Assembly (NCBI RefSeq): GCF_003182155.1
Contig: NZ_QGTG01000004.1
Span: 62,001-126,000 of the forward strand
Origin: Chitinophaga sp. S165
GTDB taxonomy: Bacteria; Bacteroidota; Bacteroidia; Chitinophagales; Chitinophagaceae
DNA: 64,000 nt
Reading direction: 5' to 3'
The position numbers and the translations under genes are program-made. Positions within the stretch are counted from its first letter, which is position 1. Each line of letters opens with the position of its first letter. Shown one piece after another: positions 1 to 7,272 of the stretch. The notes under the pieces are model-generated. The model did no database searches, was not told the origin of the DNA, and was given only the letters and a program-made list of their open reading frames with translations.

Positions 1-1544
1 CGGGATTTGATGTTCTGGTAATCGATCATAGAGATGAAGGTGCTGGAGTCCTTCTTCGCTTCCACCTGTAGGTAAACGGCCTCCATCAATATTTCCACCA
101 TCAGCACAACGCCCAGTGCCATCGTAATGCTTACAACACTGGCTGCGCCAACGATCTTAGCCGCAGCAACGCGTGCCATTACAACCAGTACTACCGACAA
201 TGCGCTGAGTATAATAAACAACCAGATCGCGGAACGTGAATATTTCGGCAAAGGCAAGGTCGTATTACGAAGCGCACGTAACAGATAACTGCCTAACAGA
301 ATAGATATGATACCTCCAATAAAGACAGCCCATTGTTCAGTAAATGTCACCTGGATCAGCAGGTTATTGATGCAGTACATTACCAGCAGCAATACCAGTA
401 GCAACCATCTTTTGAACAGGTTTGGCGGAATATTATGACGGATGATGAACGTGGTAGCTAACGCCGTGATCACCCAACATATGCCTGTGAACATAATCGG
501 GTACTGGATGGAGATCAGGAAAGAAAGTGTTGACGCCAGCAGAATAGTACTGGCTACCGGATATCTGTACAGGTAGCGTGACTGCTGGAGGATCGTTTCT
601 GCCTCTCGTTCTTCATGTTTGCTTTTTACCTTTTTAGCATTAAAGGATACCCACCACAGGAACAGGCCTGCACCCAGGAACCATAACAGATAAATAGGCC
701 CCCGAACGGAAAAGAAAATCTTGAGGATGTTAATGTTTTTATGAACGGAGCGGTTCAATACCTGCGGAAACTTAGGGCCTTTTTTCCCGGGAAGGGGAGG
801 CTCCCACAGATAGCTGAAATCTTTATTATACATACGTTGTGTGAACCGGGACAGTTGAAAGTCCATATCTTCCAGCAGGTTCGTTACATCTATATATCGC
901 TTGGCGACTTTATTCTGCAGCAATCCGAGGTGCAGCAGATTGGCCTTATTGGCACTGTCTACCTGCCGCCATTTCTGTATAAGGGTGGCCATTTGTCCGA
1001 CGTAAATATCTCTCAACTCATCTTCCGCAGGGAAATTACGCATGGTGGTGTCCGATCTGAGTTGCAGCAGCGTATCGGTAATATTTACAAGCCTGTCATG
1101 GAACTTGAACAGCACATCCTGCCAGCTGTCCAGTTTTCTTTCCAGCTGTACAAGCAATACACGGTTAGTATAGAGGTCATGAACGTTGTTAGTACTGCCA
1201 CTGGCGGCCATATCTCTTTTCACGACCTTCATGGAAGAATCTATCAGTGGAATACTTTCGCTGATCTCTACGGTATCCAGTCCGCGACGCAGGGTGCTCA
1301 TGACCTGGTTCAGCATCAAAGTGTATGTTTCCAGCCGGGTGATAATAATAGCAACAGAGGTGTCGGACAATTTGATCACTGACTTTCCTGAAGAAGTGTC
1401 TTTTACCTGTTGGGAGATGATCTTACTGAGTGTTGCGCTGTCTATTGGTTTCGGAGGGGCGGGTTTATTCTGTGCGTGGAGATGGGCACAAAGCAACAGT
1501 AAAAAAAGAGTGGAAAATATTTCCGGAAAGATATGGTTCCGCAT
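1..1544 (-). CDS. Large membrane protein, probable MscS-type mechanosensitive channel (N-terminal part, cut by window edge)
   Basis: Reading leftward from an ATG at 1544, about 514 codons stay open and run off the window without a stop, so the C-terminus is missing. The first 25 residues are a signal peptide ending HLHAQ. Residues about 26-270 are a hydrophilic, helix-rich periplasmic region. From about residue 275 there are several hydrophobic segments, beginning near GPIYLLWFLGAGLF, separated by short basic loops. Signal peptide plus long periplasmic domain plus membrane bundle is the plan of the large MscK/MscM-like branch of the MscS family. The diagnostic pore helix and beta domain would lie beyond the edge, so the family call is inference. 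It lies 83 nt downstream of the nitroreductase gene, separated by an inverted repeat. Confidence 0.55.
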   Translation of the reverse strand, partial: MRNHIFPEIFSTLFLLLLCAHLHAQNKPAPPKPIDSATLSKIISQQVKDTSSGKSVIKLSDTSVAIIITRLETYTLMLNQVMSTLRRGLDTVEISESIPLIDSSMKVVKRDMAASGSTNNVHDLYTNRVLLVQLERKLDSWQDVLFKFHDRLVNITDTLLQLRSDTTMRNFPAEDELRDIYVGQMATLIQKWRQVDSANKANLLHLGLLQNKVAKRYIDVTNLLEDMDFQLSRFTQRMYNKDFSYLWEPPLPGKKGPKFPQVLNRSVHKNINILKIFFSVRGPIYLLWFLGAGLFLWWVSFNAKKVKSKHEEREAETILQQSRYLYRYPVASTILLASTLSFLISIQYPIMFTGICWVITALATTFIIRHNIPPNLFKRWLLLVLLLVMYCINNLLIQVTFTEQWAVFIGGIISILLGSYLLRALRNTTLPLPKYSRSAIWLFIILSALSVVLVVMARVAAAKIVGAASVVSITMALGVVLMVEILMEAVYLQVEAKKDSSTFISMIDYQNIKS

Positions 1545-1560
1545 ACTGTTAAAATTAGGA

Positions 1561-1627
1561 ATTAACGATTAGGGATCAGGTAGTGAAACATCCGTTGCCG
1601 GTCTTCAATCCCTGATCCCTAGTTAAT
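1561..1627. repeat. Intergenic inverted repeat between nitroreductase and channel gene
   Basis: ATTAAC plus AGGGATCAGG on the left (1561-1580) pairs with CCTGATCCCT plus GTTAAT on the right (1611-1627). No T-run follows on either strand. The left arm is part of an iterated (A)ATTAGGGA/ATTAAC-like word. It may be an attenuator or a processing site. Confidence 0.6.
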
Positions 1628-2209
1628 CTACTTTTCCCATTTCACTTTCTCTTCTTTCGGCTTCAGTCTTCTGCCTTCGGGGATCTGTTCATCAGTATAT
1701 CCCAGGTAGAAAATGCCAAGCACTTTATCTTCTTCGCGTAAGGAAAGATATTCTTTCATGGCGGGGTGGAGGGTCATGCCACCCGAGCCCCAGTAACCTG
1801 CAAATCCTTTTTCTGTAGCGCCCAGCCATAAATTCTGGGTAGCGCAGGCAACGGATGCGATTTCTTCCAGTTCCGGAATGGCTGGCTTGTTACCTCTCTT
1901 CATGCAGATAGCGATCGCATGAGAAGCGAGGTCTCCCTGCTGCTGCAACTTTTCGTAGCTGCCCTGTGCAAATTTTTCTGCCGGTGTGTTAGCTTTATAA
2001 AGATCTGCATGGTCCTGGCAGAAGCGTTTTACACCATCACCACTGAATACTACGAAATACCATGGTTCAGTATAGCCATGAGTAGGAGCCCAGTCAGCAA
2101 GTTCCAATAACTCCTGTACCTGTTCGTCAGGTATCTTTTTCCCGTTCATGCTGGCCGGTTTGATATTACGGCGTTGTTTGATAATACTCGTCAGAGTGGC
2201 TGTTCCCAT
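1628..2209 (-). CDS. Nitroreductase family protein (FMN-dependent)
   Basis: This is a 193-residue single-domain nitroreductase, the usual length of the family. The N-terminal QRRNIK segment (about residues 12-17) fits the phosphate-binding basic pair of FMN-binding nitroreductases. The WAPTHGYTEPWYFVVF block (about 40-55) and the late YWGSGGM segment are typical of the YdjA-like compact branch. Enzymes of this type reduce nitro compounds or quinones with NAD(P)H; the physiological substrate cannot be read from sequence. It starts 26 nt after the thioesterase gene and is probably co-transcribed with it and rdgB. Confidence 0.85.
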   Translation of the reverse strand: MGTATLTSIIKQRRNIKPASMNGKKIPDEQVQELLELADWAPTHGYTEPWYFVVFSGDGVKRFCQDHADLYKANTPAEKFAQGSYEKLQQQGDLASHAIAICMKRGNKPAIPELEEIASVACATQNLWLGATEKGFAGYWGSGGMTLHPAMKEYLSLREEDKVLGIFYLGYTDEQIPEGRRLKPKEEKVKWEK

Positions 2210-2235
2210 TCTTTTTCCTGATTGTTTTATGTGTT

Positions 2236-2697
2236 TTATTTTCCTTCGGATACGCTGTCCTGGGCGTATACCGACAGTTTTTCTTTCCAGTCTTCCGGTA
2301 GTCTTGCCACCTTGCGTGCACTGTAATCAAAGAAGATCATACCTGATTTCGCTTCAGCGATCAGGATCGTTTTTTCGCCACGCACAGTTGTGAGCCTGTA
2401 ATAAAAGTCAAAGCCGAAAGGAGCGATATCTGCAACACCAATTGCGATATCGAAGATGTCTCCTGCGAAACCTTCACCTTTATAAACCAGGGCAGCATCT
2501 GCCATGATCAGTCCTTTGTCGTCCGCACCTCTTTCTTCATAGCCCAGTGATTTAAGAAAATCGATCCTGGCCTGATGGATAATGGACAGAATAGAATCGT
2601 TACCAACGTGTCCGCCGTGATTTATATCTGTTATTCTTACCGGTACCTGGGTAGTGAAATCCAGTTTTGCCGGCATATCGATTTTAACTCTTGCCAT
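2236..2697 (-). CDS. Acyl-CoA thioesterase-like hotdog protein (4HBT family)
   Basis: The 153-residue protein has the hotdog-fold pattern of small thioesterases. TDINHGGHVGND near residues 22-34 corresponds to the active-site segment, with the Asp/Asn and Gly-His of the YbgC/FadM group. An alpha-helical stretch (SILSIIHQARIDFLKSLGY) and a beta-rich C-terminal half follow. Its likely role is hydrolysis of acyl-CoA or acyl-ACP thioesters in the cytoplasm; chain length is not predictable. It sits 50 nt downstream of rdgB on the same strand, in a small housekeeping operon. Confidence 0.8.
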   Translation of the reverse strand: MARVKIDMPAKLDFTTQVPVRITDINHGGHVGNDSILSIIHQARIDFLKSLGYEERGADDKGLIMADAALVYKGEGFAGDIFDIAIGVADIAPFGFDFYYRLTTVRGEKTILIAEAKSGMIFFDYSARKVARLPEDWKEKLSVYAQDSVSEGK

Positions 2698-2747
2698 GTC
2701 TATCTATATATAATACAGTTTCAATTAAGTAGCATGATCTATGCCAT

Positions 2748-3341
2748 TCAGGAAAGCGGTTTGTTAACAGCGTCTTTCAGGAAGGTGATCAGCTGCTGGA
2801 GCGCTTTCGCACGGTGACTGAAATGGTTTTTACCGGCCATATCCATTTCTGCAAATGCTTTATCCGACCCGTTCGGTACGAAGATAGGATCATAACCAAA
2901 GCCTTTTCCACCACGTTTTTCAGTCAGGATAGTGCCAGGGCACACACCGGTGAACTGATATTCTTTCCCGTCCAGTATCAGGGATATCACCGTTCTGAAA
3001 TGGGCCTGCCGGTTTTCTTTACCATCCATTTCCTGCAATACCCTGGTAATATTGTCTTCCGAAAGTTTCTGTTCGCCGGCATACCGGGCAGACAGTACGC
3101 CTGGTGCGCCATCGAGAACATCTATTTCAAGGCCGGTATCTTCAGAAAAGCAATCCTTACCGGTCATTTCATATATGACAGTTGATTTCTCCCTGGCATT
3201 ATCTTCCAGTGTATCATGCGGTTCAGGAATATCGATATCGATACCCGCTTCCTTGAGTGTGATGATCGAGAAATGATCACCCAGCATGGAGCGGATCTCC
3301 TTTACCTTGTTTTCGTTGTTGGTAGCAAATACAAGTGTCAT
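2748..3341 (-). CDS. rdgB: XTP/dITP diphosphatase (non-canonical purine NTP pyrophosphatase)
   Basis: The 197-residue protein matches the HAM1/RdgB family end to end. It begins LVFATNNENKVKEI (the S/TNxxK nucleotide-binding start), has SEDTGLEID and GAPGVLSARYAG in the middle and GKGFGYDPIFVP plus the terminal SHRAKAL motif. The enzyme converts ITP, dITP and XTP to monophosphates and pyrophosphate, keeping deaminated purines out of nucleic acids. The gene follows the 165-residue hypothetical by 36 nt and precedes the thioesterase gene. Confidence 0.95.
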   Translation of the reverse strand: MTLVFATNNENKVKEIRSMLGDHFSIITLKEAGIDIDIPEPHDTLEDNAREKSTVIYEMTGKDCFSEDTGLEIDVLDGAPGVLSARYAGEQKLSEDNITRVLQEMDGKENRQAHFRTVISLILDGKEYQFTGVCPGTILTEKRGGKGFGYDPIFVPNGSDKAFAEMDMAGKNHFSHRAKALQQLITFLKDAVNKPLS

Positions 3342-3377
3342 ACGAAAAAGGTATTTAATGTCTTTGATAATGATGGA

Positions 3378-3875
3378 TTAGATCCCAAGCAACTGCTTCA
3401 ACCCCATCCACAATTTTCCTTTCAGGATCTTGTCTTGTGCAATGAGCTCCAGTGGGTCAGAACAAAGCAGCTGGCAACCGTTAACCTGTAGCAACTGATA
3501 GTTGGAGATGGCTTCAAGCCCCATAGAAGCAGGAGGTATCCCAAACAGTACAGCCTGTTTCATAGGAACGGCAGCTTGCCAGGTTGTAAATGCCATTGCA
3601 CCATATTGGGCTACATTTATAAGAGCGATATCCTGCATACCGAGTTTACATGCATTTAATATATTGGTAAGCAGGTTAAATAATTCTTCATTTAAGAATG
3701 CTTCGCTGTCGTTTTGTATGAACAGCGTAATGTTTTTTTGATTTTCGCCTAAAAATTTCACTTTAGGAGGTGCTTCCTGCACGACTGCAACAGGCGCTTT
3801 TTTCCCCGGAATGATAGGCTGGGTATATATCCTGGCCAATAAGTACGGATCCAGTTGCAATTTATCAAAAGACAT
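3378..3875 (-). CDS. Conserved hypothetical protein, possibly uracil-glycosylase-fold (HolD-like)
   Basis: This 165-residue cytoplasmic protein has no signal peptide or membrane segment and heads the leftward operon. I do not recognise a characterised family with certainty. A variable N-terminus is followed by a stretch of alternating strands and helices (KNITLFIQND, QDIALINVAQYG, QAVLFGIPPASMGL), then LLCSDPLELIAQDKILKGKLWMGLKQLL at the end. The late D-P...L(K)..LW..LK pattern resembles DNA polymerase III psi (HolD), a degenerate uracil-DNA-glycosylase fold. That link is inference from motif shape only. Confidence 0.75.
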   Translation of the reverse strand: MSFDKLQLDPYLLARIYTQPIIPGKKAPVAVVQEAPPKVKFLGENQKNITLFIQNDSEAFLNEELFNLLTNILNACKLGMQDIALINVAQYGAMAFTTWQAAVPMKQAVLFGIPPASMGLEAISNYQLLQVNGCQLLCSDPLELIAQDKILKGKLWMGLKQLLGI

Positions 3876-3948
3876 GTATATGTATATTTAACTTAATGTA
3901 TGGCTCCCCTTTGGGGAAAAAATCAGTTTATTTGCATTTGACAGTGAG

Positions 3949-3956
3949 CAAATGTA
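3949..3956 (-). promoter_or_regulatory. Candidate promoter of the leftward rdgB operon
   Basis: On the minus strand this reads TACATTTG, a perfect match to the Bacteroidota -7 element TAnnTTTG. It lies about 75 nt upstream of the start of the 165-residue gene and would drive the group from 3875 down to at least 1628. Confidence 0.6.
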
Positions 3957-4054
3957 AGAGTATTCAATTTTAGATTCAGAATTTCCGACTTTAGATTTCA
4001 CGGAAACAGGACCGGGAATTGAAATTCAGACACCAAAACGCAAACAAAAAATTA

Positions 4055-5176
4055 ATGGTCCTTATGATGGCAGTAGACAATCCAACAACAAACGCCGTAC
4101 TTGAAGAGGCAGTTAAGAAAATTAAAGTGACCCGAACGACAGAAAGTCGGATCAACGAGATTGACTTTAACAACCTGGTATTCGGGAAAAAGTATGCCGA
4201 CCATATGCTGGTGGCAGATTTTGATGGGAAGGAATGGAGAGATGCAGAGATCCTGCCTTTTCAGAAACTTTCTGTAAGCCCTTCGAATGCCGCCTGGCAT
4301 TACGGACAGGCTATTTTCGAAGGTATTAAGGCGTACAAAGACCAGGAAGGTGAGCCAATGATCTTCCGTCCCTATGACAACTATGCCCGTTTTAACACAT
4401 CTGCAGAGCGAATGGGGATGCCAGAGGTTCCGGAATGGTTATTTATCGGCGGCATGGATATGCTGATCGACCTGGACCGTGACTGGGTACCTACCAATGA
4501 AGGTTGCTCACTGTACCTGCGGCCTTTCATGATCGCTGCAGATGAATTTATTGGTGTACGCCCTTCCGACACCTACAAGTTCGTTATCATTAATTCACCT
4601 TCAGGTCCGTACTTTAATAAGCCGATCCGCTTATTGGTACAGGATAAATATATACGCGCCTTTCCTGGAGGCGTAGGTTATGCAAAAGCAGCGGGTAACT
4701 ATGGCGGCGCCATGTATCCGACCATGCAGGCCCGTAAACAGGGGTTTGACCAGATCCTCTGGGTAGATGGACAAGAGCATAAATATTTACAGGAGTGCGG
4801 TACCATGAACGTTTTTGCCATCATTGGCAATAAAGCGATCACGCCAGACCTGACCCAGGGTACTATCCTGGCAGGGGTGACCCGTGCCAGTGTAATGGAT
4901 GTTCTCTCAGATATGGGACTGACCGTTGAAGAAAGGCCACTCTCTATAGACGAGATCGTTGCCGCCTGGAAAGCCGGTACATTACGGGAAGTGTTCGGTA
5001 CAGGAACTGCATCAAGCGTGGCTTATGTGGAAGACCTGTTCTACAAGGAACATGAGATCCGCCTGGATACCTCCAAATATGCTGTAGGAGCAGAGCTGTT
5101 GGAGCGCCTGGATGCTATCCGCACAGGTAAAGCGGAAGACGCCCGTAACTGGAACTACAAAGTATCAAAACACTAA
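4055..5176 (+). CDS. ilvE: Branched-chain amino acid aminotransferase
   Basis: This is a class IV PLP aminotransferase of the long, eukaryote-like BCAT group. It catalyses the last step of Leu, Ile and Val synthesis and the first step of their breakdown, with 2-oxoglutarate/glutamate. GVGYAKAAGNYGG holds the Schiff-base lysine; ECGTMNVFAI and FGTGTASSV are the cofactor-phosphate loops. The open frame extends to an ATG at 4019, but the family begins near here: ATGs at 4055, 4064 and 4067 are all possible, and I chose 4055, giving 373 residues. The gene stands alone, followed by a hairpin terminator. Confidence 0.93.
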   Translation: MVLMMAVDNPTTNAVLEEAVKKIKVTRTTESRINEIDFNNLVFGKKYADHMLVADFDGKEWRDAEILPFQKLSVSPSNAAWHYGQAIFEGIKAYKDQEGEPMIFRPYDNYARFNTSAERMGMPEVPEWLFIGGMDMLIDLDRDWVPTNEGCSLYLRPFMIAADEFIGVRPSDTYKFVIINSPSGPYFNKPIRLLVQDKYIRAFPGGVGYAKAAGNYGGAMYPTMQARKQGFDQILWVDGQEHKYLQECGTMNVFAIIGNKAITPDLTQGTILAGVTRASVMDVLSDMGLTVEERPLSIDEIVAAWKAGTLREVFGTGTASSVAYVEDLFYKEHEIRLDTSKYAVGAELLERLDAIRTGKAEDARNWNYKVSKH

Positions 5177-5200
5177 AAATAGTCTTAGTTGTGTTAGTAA

Positions 5201-5236
5201 GGGGCCATTTGCGAATGCGGATGGCCCCCTTCGTTT
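5201..5236 (+). terminator. Terminator after ilvE
   Basis: GGGGCCAT at 5201-5208 pairs with ATGGCCCC at 5221-5228, followed by the T-rich CTTCGTTT. It lies 24 nt after the ilvE stop codon. Confidence 0.75.
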
Positions 5237-5289
5237 ATACTGACTGCCCGTCAATATCTGTCCGGAAGGGTTCCGATTTGATATGTATC

Positions 5290-5379
5290 ATACAAGCTTT
5301 ATACAAGCTTTATCTTACGTTCATCTTACGTCTTTGAACGTAAGATGAACGTAAGATAAAGCTTGTATAAAGCTTGTAT
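5290..5379. repeat. 42-bp perfect inverted repeat built of iterated words
   Basis: Arms 5290-5331 and 5338-5379 are perfectly complementary around a 6-nt loop (CTTTGA). Each arm contains two direct repeats: TACAAGCTTTA/ATACAAGCTTTA, and ATCTTACGTTC/ATCTTACGT. A third copy of the TATAAAGCTTG word continues past the right arm to about 5390. There is no T-run, so this is not a classical terminator. It is non-coding and lies between ilvE and the small gene at 5588. Confidence 0.95.
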
Positions 5380-5576
5380 AAAGCTTGTTGTATAATCCTG
5401 AAATGGGTTTACACCTTAAAACAGTGTAACCTGTTTCTGGGCAAGACGGACATTGCAATACATTATAGGGTAGAAAATTACCCCTATGATGGGTTAAAAT
5501 AGACGTGAAGATAACTGGCGGTAACCTTTTTTGGAGCGCTTTAGCGGCAGACTAGGGATTCCGGGGGAAAAAATGC

Positions 5577-5584
5577 ATCTTTGC
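5577..5584 (+). promoter_or_regulatory. Candidate promoter -7 element ending 3 nt before the 5588 start
   Basis: CATCTTTG differs from TAnnTTTG only at the first base. Its distance to the ATG at 5588 would put transcription initiation at or within a few bases of the start codon, suggesting a leaderless message. Confidence 0.45.
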
Positions 5585-5587
5585 AGG

Positions 5588-5878
5588 ATGACACTTTCTG
5601 CTTTTCTGGACTCCCTCGTCCAGGATACGCCTCCTACAGGCATTTCATCTTATCTGACCTCCCTCTGGTGGGAAGGTAAAGGAAACTGGCAAAAAGCACA
5701 TGATATAATAGAGCATCTGGAGGACGATACGGCCGCCTGGGTGCACGCATATCTTCACCGGAAAGAAGGAGACCGCGGCAACGCCCGTTATTGGTATAAC
5801 AGGGCAGGCCGAAGAATGCCGGAGGTGTCTTTAGAGGAGGAATGGAAAGACATTGTGACCGTTCTGTCAGGTCGCTAG
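5588..5878 (+). CDS. Small conserved hypothetical protein (YWYNRAGR-type)
   Basis: From the ATG at 5588 the product is 96 residues; the frame is open upstream to 5531, but the promoter-like CATCTTTG at 5577-5584 argues against the longer form. It has no signal peptide. The core reads WWEGKGNWQKAHDIIEHL, then AWVHAYLHRKEGD and NARYWYNRAGR, a pattern recurring in small uncharacterised proteins of Bacteroidota and Proteobacteria; it looks all-helical and TPR-like. The function is unknown. It directly precedes the rpsL promoter but is probably a separate unit. Confidence 0.7.
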   Translation: MTLSAFLDSLVQDTPPTGISSYLTSLWWEGKGNWQKAHDIIEHLEDDTAAWVHAYLHRKEGDRGNARYWYNRAGRRMPEVSLEEEWKDIVTVLSGR

Positions 5879-5931
5879 AGGGGCGCTCCAAAAAAATGTT
5901 TAAAACATTTTGTTATTAACATGGAGAAATG

Positions 5932-5951
5932 TACCTTTGCCCTCCCAAATT
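5932..5951 (+). promoter_or_regulatory. rpsL promoter and start block
   Basis: TACCTTTG (5932-5939) is a perfect -7 element, with TTTTG at 5908-5912 as the -33 element, 19 nt upstream. The 20-nt block TACCTTTGCCCTCCCAAATT is identical to that upstream of rpsJ (17981-18000). Confidence 0.85.
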
Positions 5952-6008
5952 CCCATTCTGGGTGATTTGGATGTCATTGTAAACCGACAGAAAAAAAACT
6001 TAGGTAGA

Positions 6009-6389
6009 ATGCCTACTATACAACAATTAGTAAGAAAAGGAAGAGAAATTATCCGGGCTAAATCCAAGTCCAGGGCTTTAGATAGCTGTCCTCAGCGTCG
6101 TGGTGTTTGTACCCGTGTGTACACAACCACGCCTAAAAAGCCTAACTCTGCGCTGCGCAAGGTTGCAAAGGTGCGTTTGACCAATAAAGTAGAGGTGATC
6201 GCCTACATCCCGGGTGAAGGACACAACCTGCAGGAACACTCCATCGTGTTGATCCGTGGTGGAAGGGTAAAAGATCTGCCAGGTGTTCGTTACCACATCG
6301 TACGTGGTTCCCTGGATACCGCTGGTGTGAAAGATAGAAAGCAGAGCCGTTCCAAGTATGGTACCAAAAAGGAAAAGGCTAAGAAATAA
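6009..6389 (+). CDS. rpsL: 30S ribosomal protein S12 (uS12)
   Basis: The product is 126 residues, starting MPTIQQLVRKGRE at ATG 6009; the open frame upstream to 5910 overlaps the promoter and is not used. S12 lies at the decoding centre. PKKPNSALRK and GGRVKDLPGVRYH are intact, with lysines at residues 44 and 88, the positions whose mutation gives streptomycin resistance, so the sequence is wild type. It heads the rpsL-rpsG unit; rpsG follows after 34 nt. The classical partner fusA is about 6.6 kb away because a leftward surface locus intervenes. Confidence 0.98.
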   Translation: MPTIQQLVRKGREIIRAKSKSRALDSCPQRRGVCTRVYTTTPKKPNSALRKVAKVRLTNKVEVIAYIPGEGHNLQEHSIVLIRGGRVKDLPGVRYHIVRGSLDTAGVKDRKQSRSKYGTKKEKAKK

Positions 6390-6423
6390 TACATTTTACA
6401 AATAGTCGAAATTTTTCAAATAA

Positions 6424-6891
6424 ATGAGAAAGCAAGCTGCAAAAAAGATGCCTTTGGCTCCGGATCCGCGCTTTAACGACAAACTGGTTACCAGATTTGT
6501 TAACAACGTGATGGAACAGGGCAAAAAGAGCATTGCCTTTAGGATATTCTACGATTCAATTGACAGAGTTAGCCAAATAACCGGCGATAACGGTTACGAG
6601 GTTTGGAAAAAAGCTCTGGCAAACGTAACTCCTTCTGTAGAAGTTAGAAGCCGTCGTATCGGTGGTGCTACCTTCCAGATCCCTTCTGAGGTTCGTCCTG
6701 ACAGAAAGATCTCCCTGTGTATGAAATGGTTAATCCGTTACGCTGGTGAAAGGAATGGTAAGAGCATGGCTGAGAAACTGGCTAACGAAATCGTAGCTGC
6801 AAGCAAAGGTGAAGGTGCTGCTTTCAAAAAGAAAGAAGATACTCACCGTATGGCTGAAGCTAACAAGGCATTCTCCCACTTCAGGATCTAA
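6424..6891 (+). CDS. rpsG: 30S ribosomal protein S7 (uS7)
   Basis: The 155-residue protein is a full-length S7, a primary binder of the 3' major domain of 16S rRNA. The start MRKQAAKKMPLAPDPRF, the SVEVRSRRIGGATFQIP block and the terminal ANKAFSHFRI are all typical. A terminator hairpin follows within 50 nt, ending the rpsL-rpsG transcript before the convergent collagen-like gene. Confidence 0.98.
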   Translation: MRKQAAKKMPLAPDPRFNDKLVTRFVNNVMEQGKKSIAFRIFYDSIDRVSQITGDNGYEVWKKALANVTPSVEVRSRRIGGATFQIPSEVRPDRKISLCMKWLIRYAGERNGKSMAEKLANEIVAASKGEGAAFKKKEDTHRMAEANKAFSHFRI

Positions 6892-6938
6892 CAATCTACT
6901 ACCGCTTAAGGTAGATGGTTTATAAAGATATAAGGGAA

Positions 6939-6977
6939 ACATCCTCCGGGCTATACCGGGGGATGTTCTCTTTTTTT
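6939..6977 (+). terminator. Terminator after rpsG
   Basis: ACATCCTCCGG (6939-6949) pairs with CCGGGGGATGT (6956-6966), followed by TCTCTTTTTTT. Confidence 0.85.
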
Positions 6978-7091
6978 GTGCCCGGTAGTTCCGGAAGTTT
7001 ACCCGCCTGCACATCCGGTGAATACAATAACCGGAAAAATTCCACTTGCCATACTTTCCGGCTTAGATCATTTTGATACGTTAACTTAAGA

Positions 7092-7136
7092 GATGCGTCA
7101 CGGATGCGTCGTATATACGACATGTATGAAGCATGT
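7092..7136. repeat. Small palindrome with direct repeats
   Basis: GATGCGTC occurs at 7092-7099 and 7103-7110. It runs into the 14-nt perfect palindrome GTCGTATATACGAC (7108-7121), then CATG..CATG. It sits in the non-coding gap 6892-7272 between the convergent rpsG and collagen-like genes; apart from the rpsG terminator nothing else is visible there. Confidence 0.6.
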
Positions 7137-7272
7137 TTAAAGCGTACTTTCGCCTTCCTGCTATCCGGTGTTTGATGTTAATGCTTAGACGATACCCCGT
7201 AAACAGAACGGCCGGACAACTTTACGTCATCCAGCCGCCTTTTGAGGTAGTTAGTATTAATCGTAGGGATTT

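Noticed and set aside
741..1572. Two plus-strand frames of 128-213 codons
   Set aside because: They are shadows of the minus-strand channel-like gene that reads through to the window edge.
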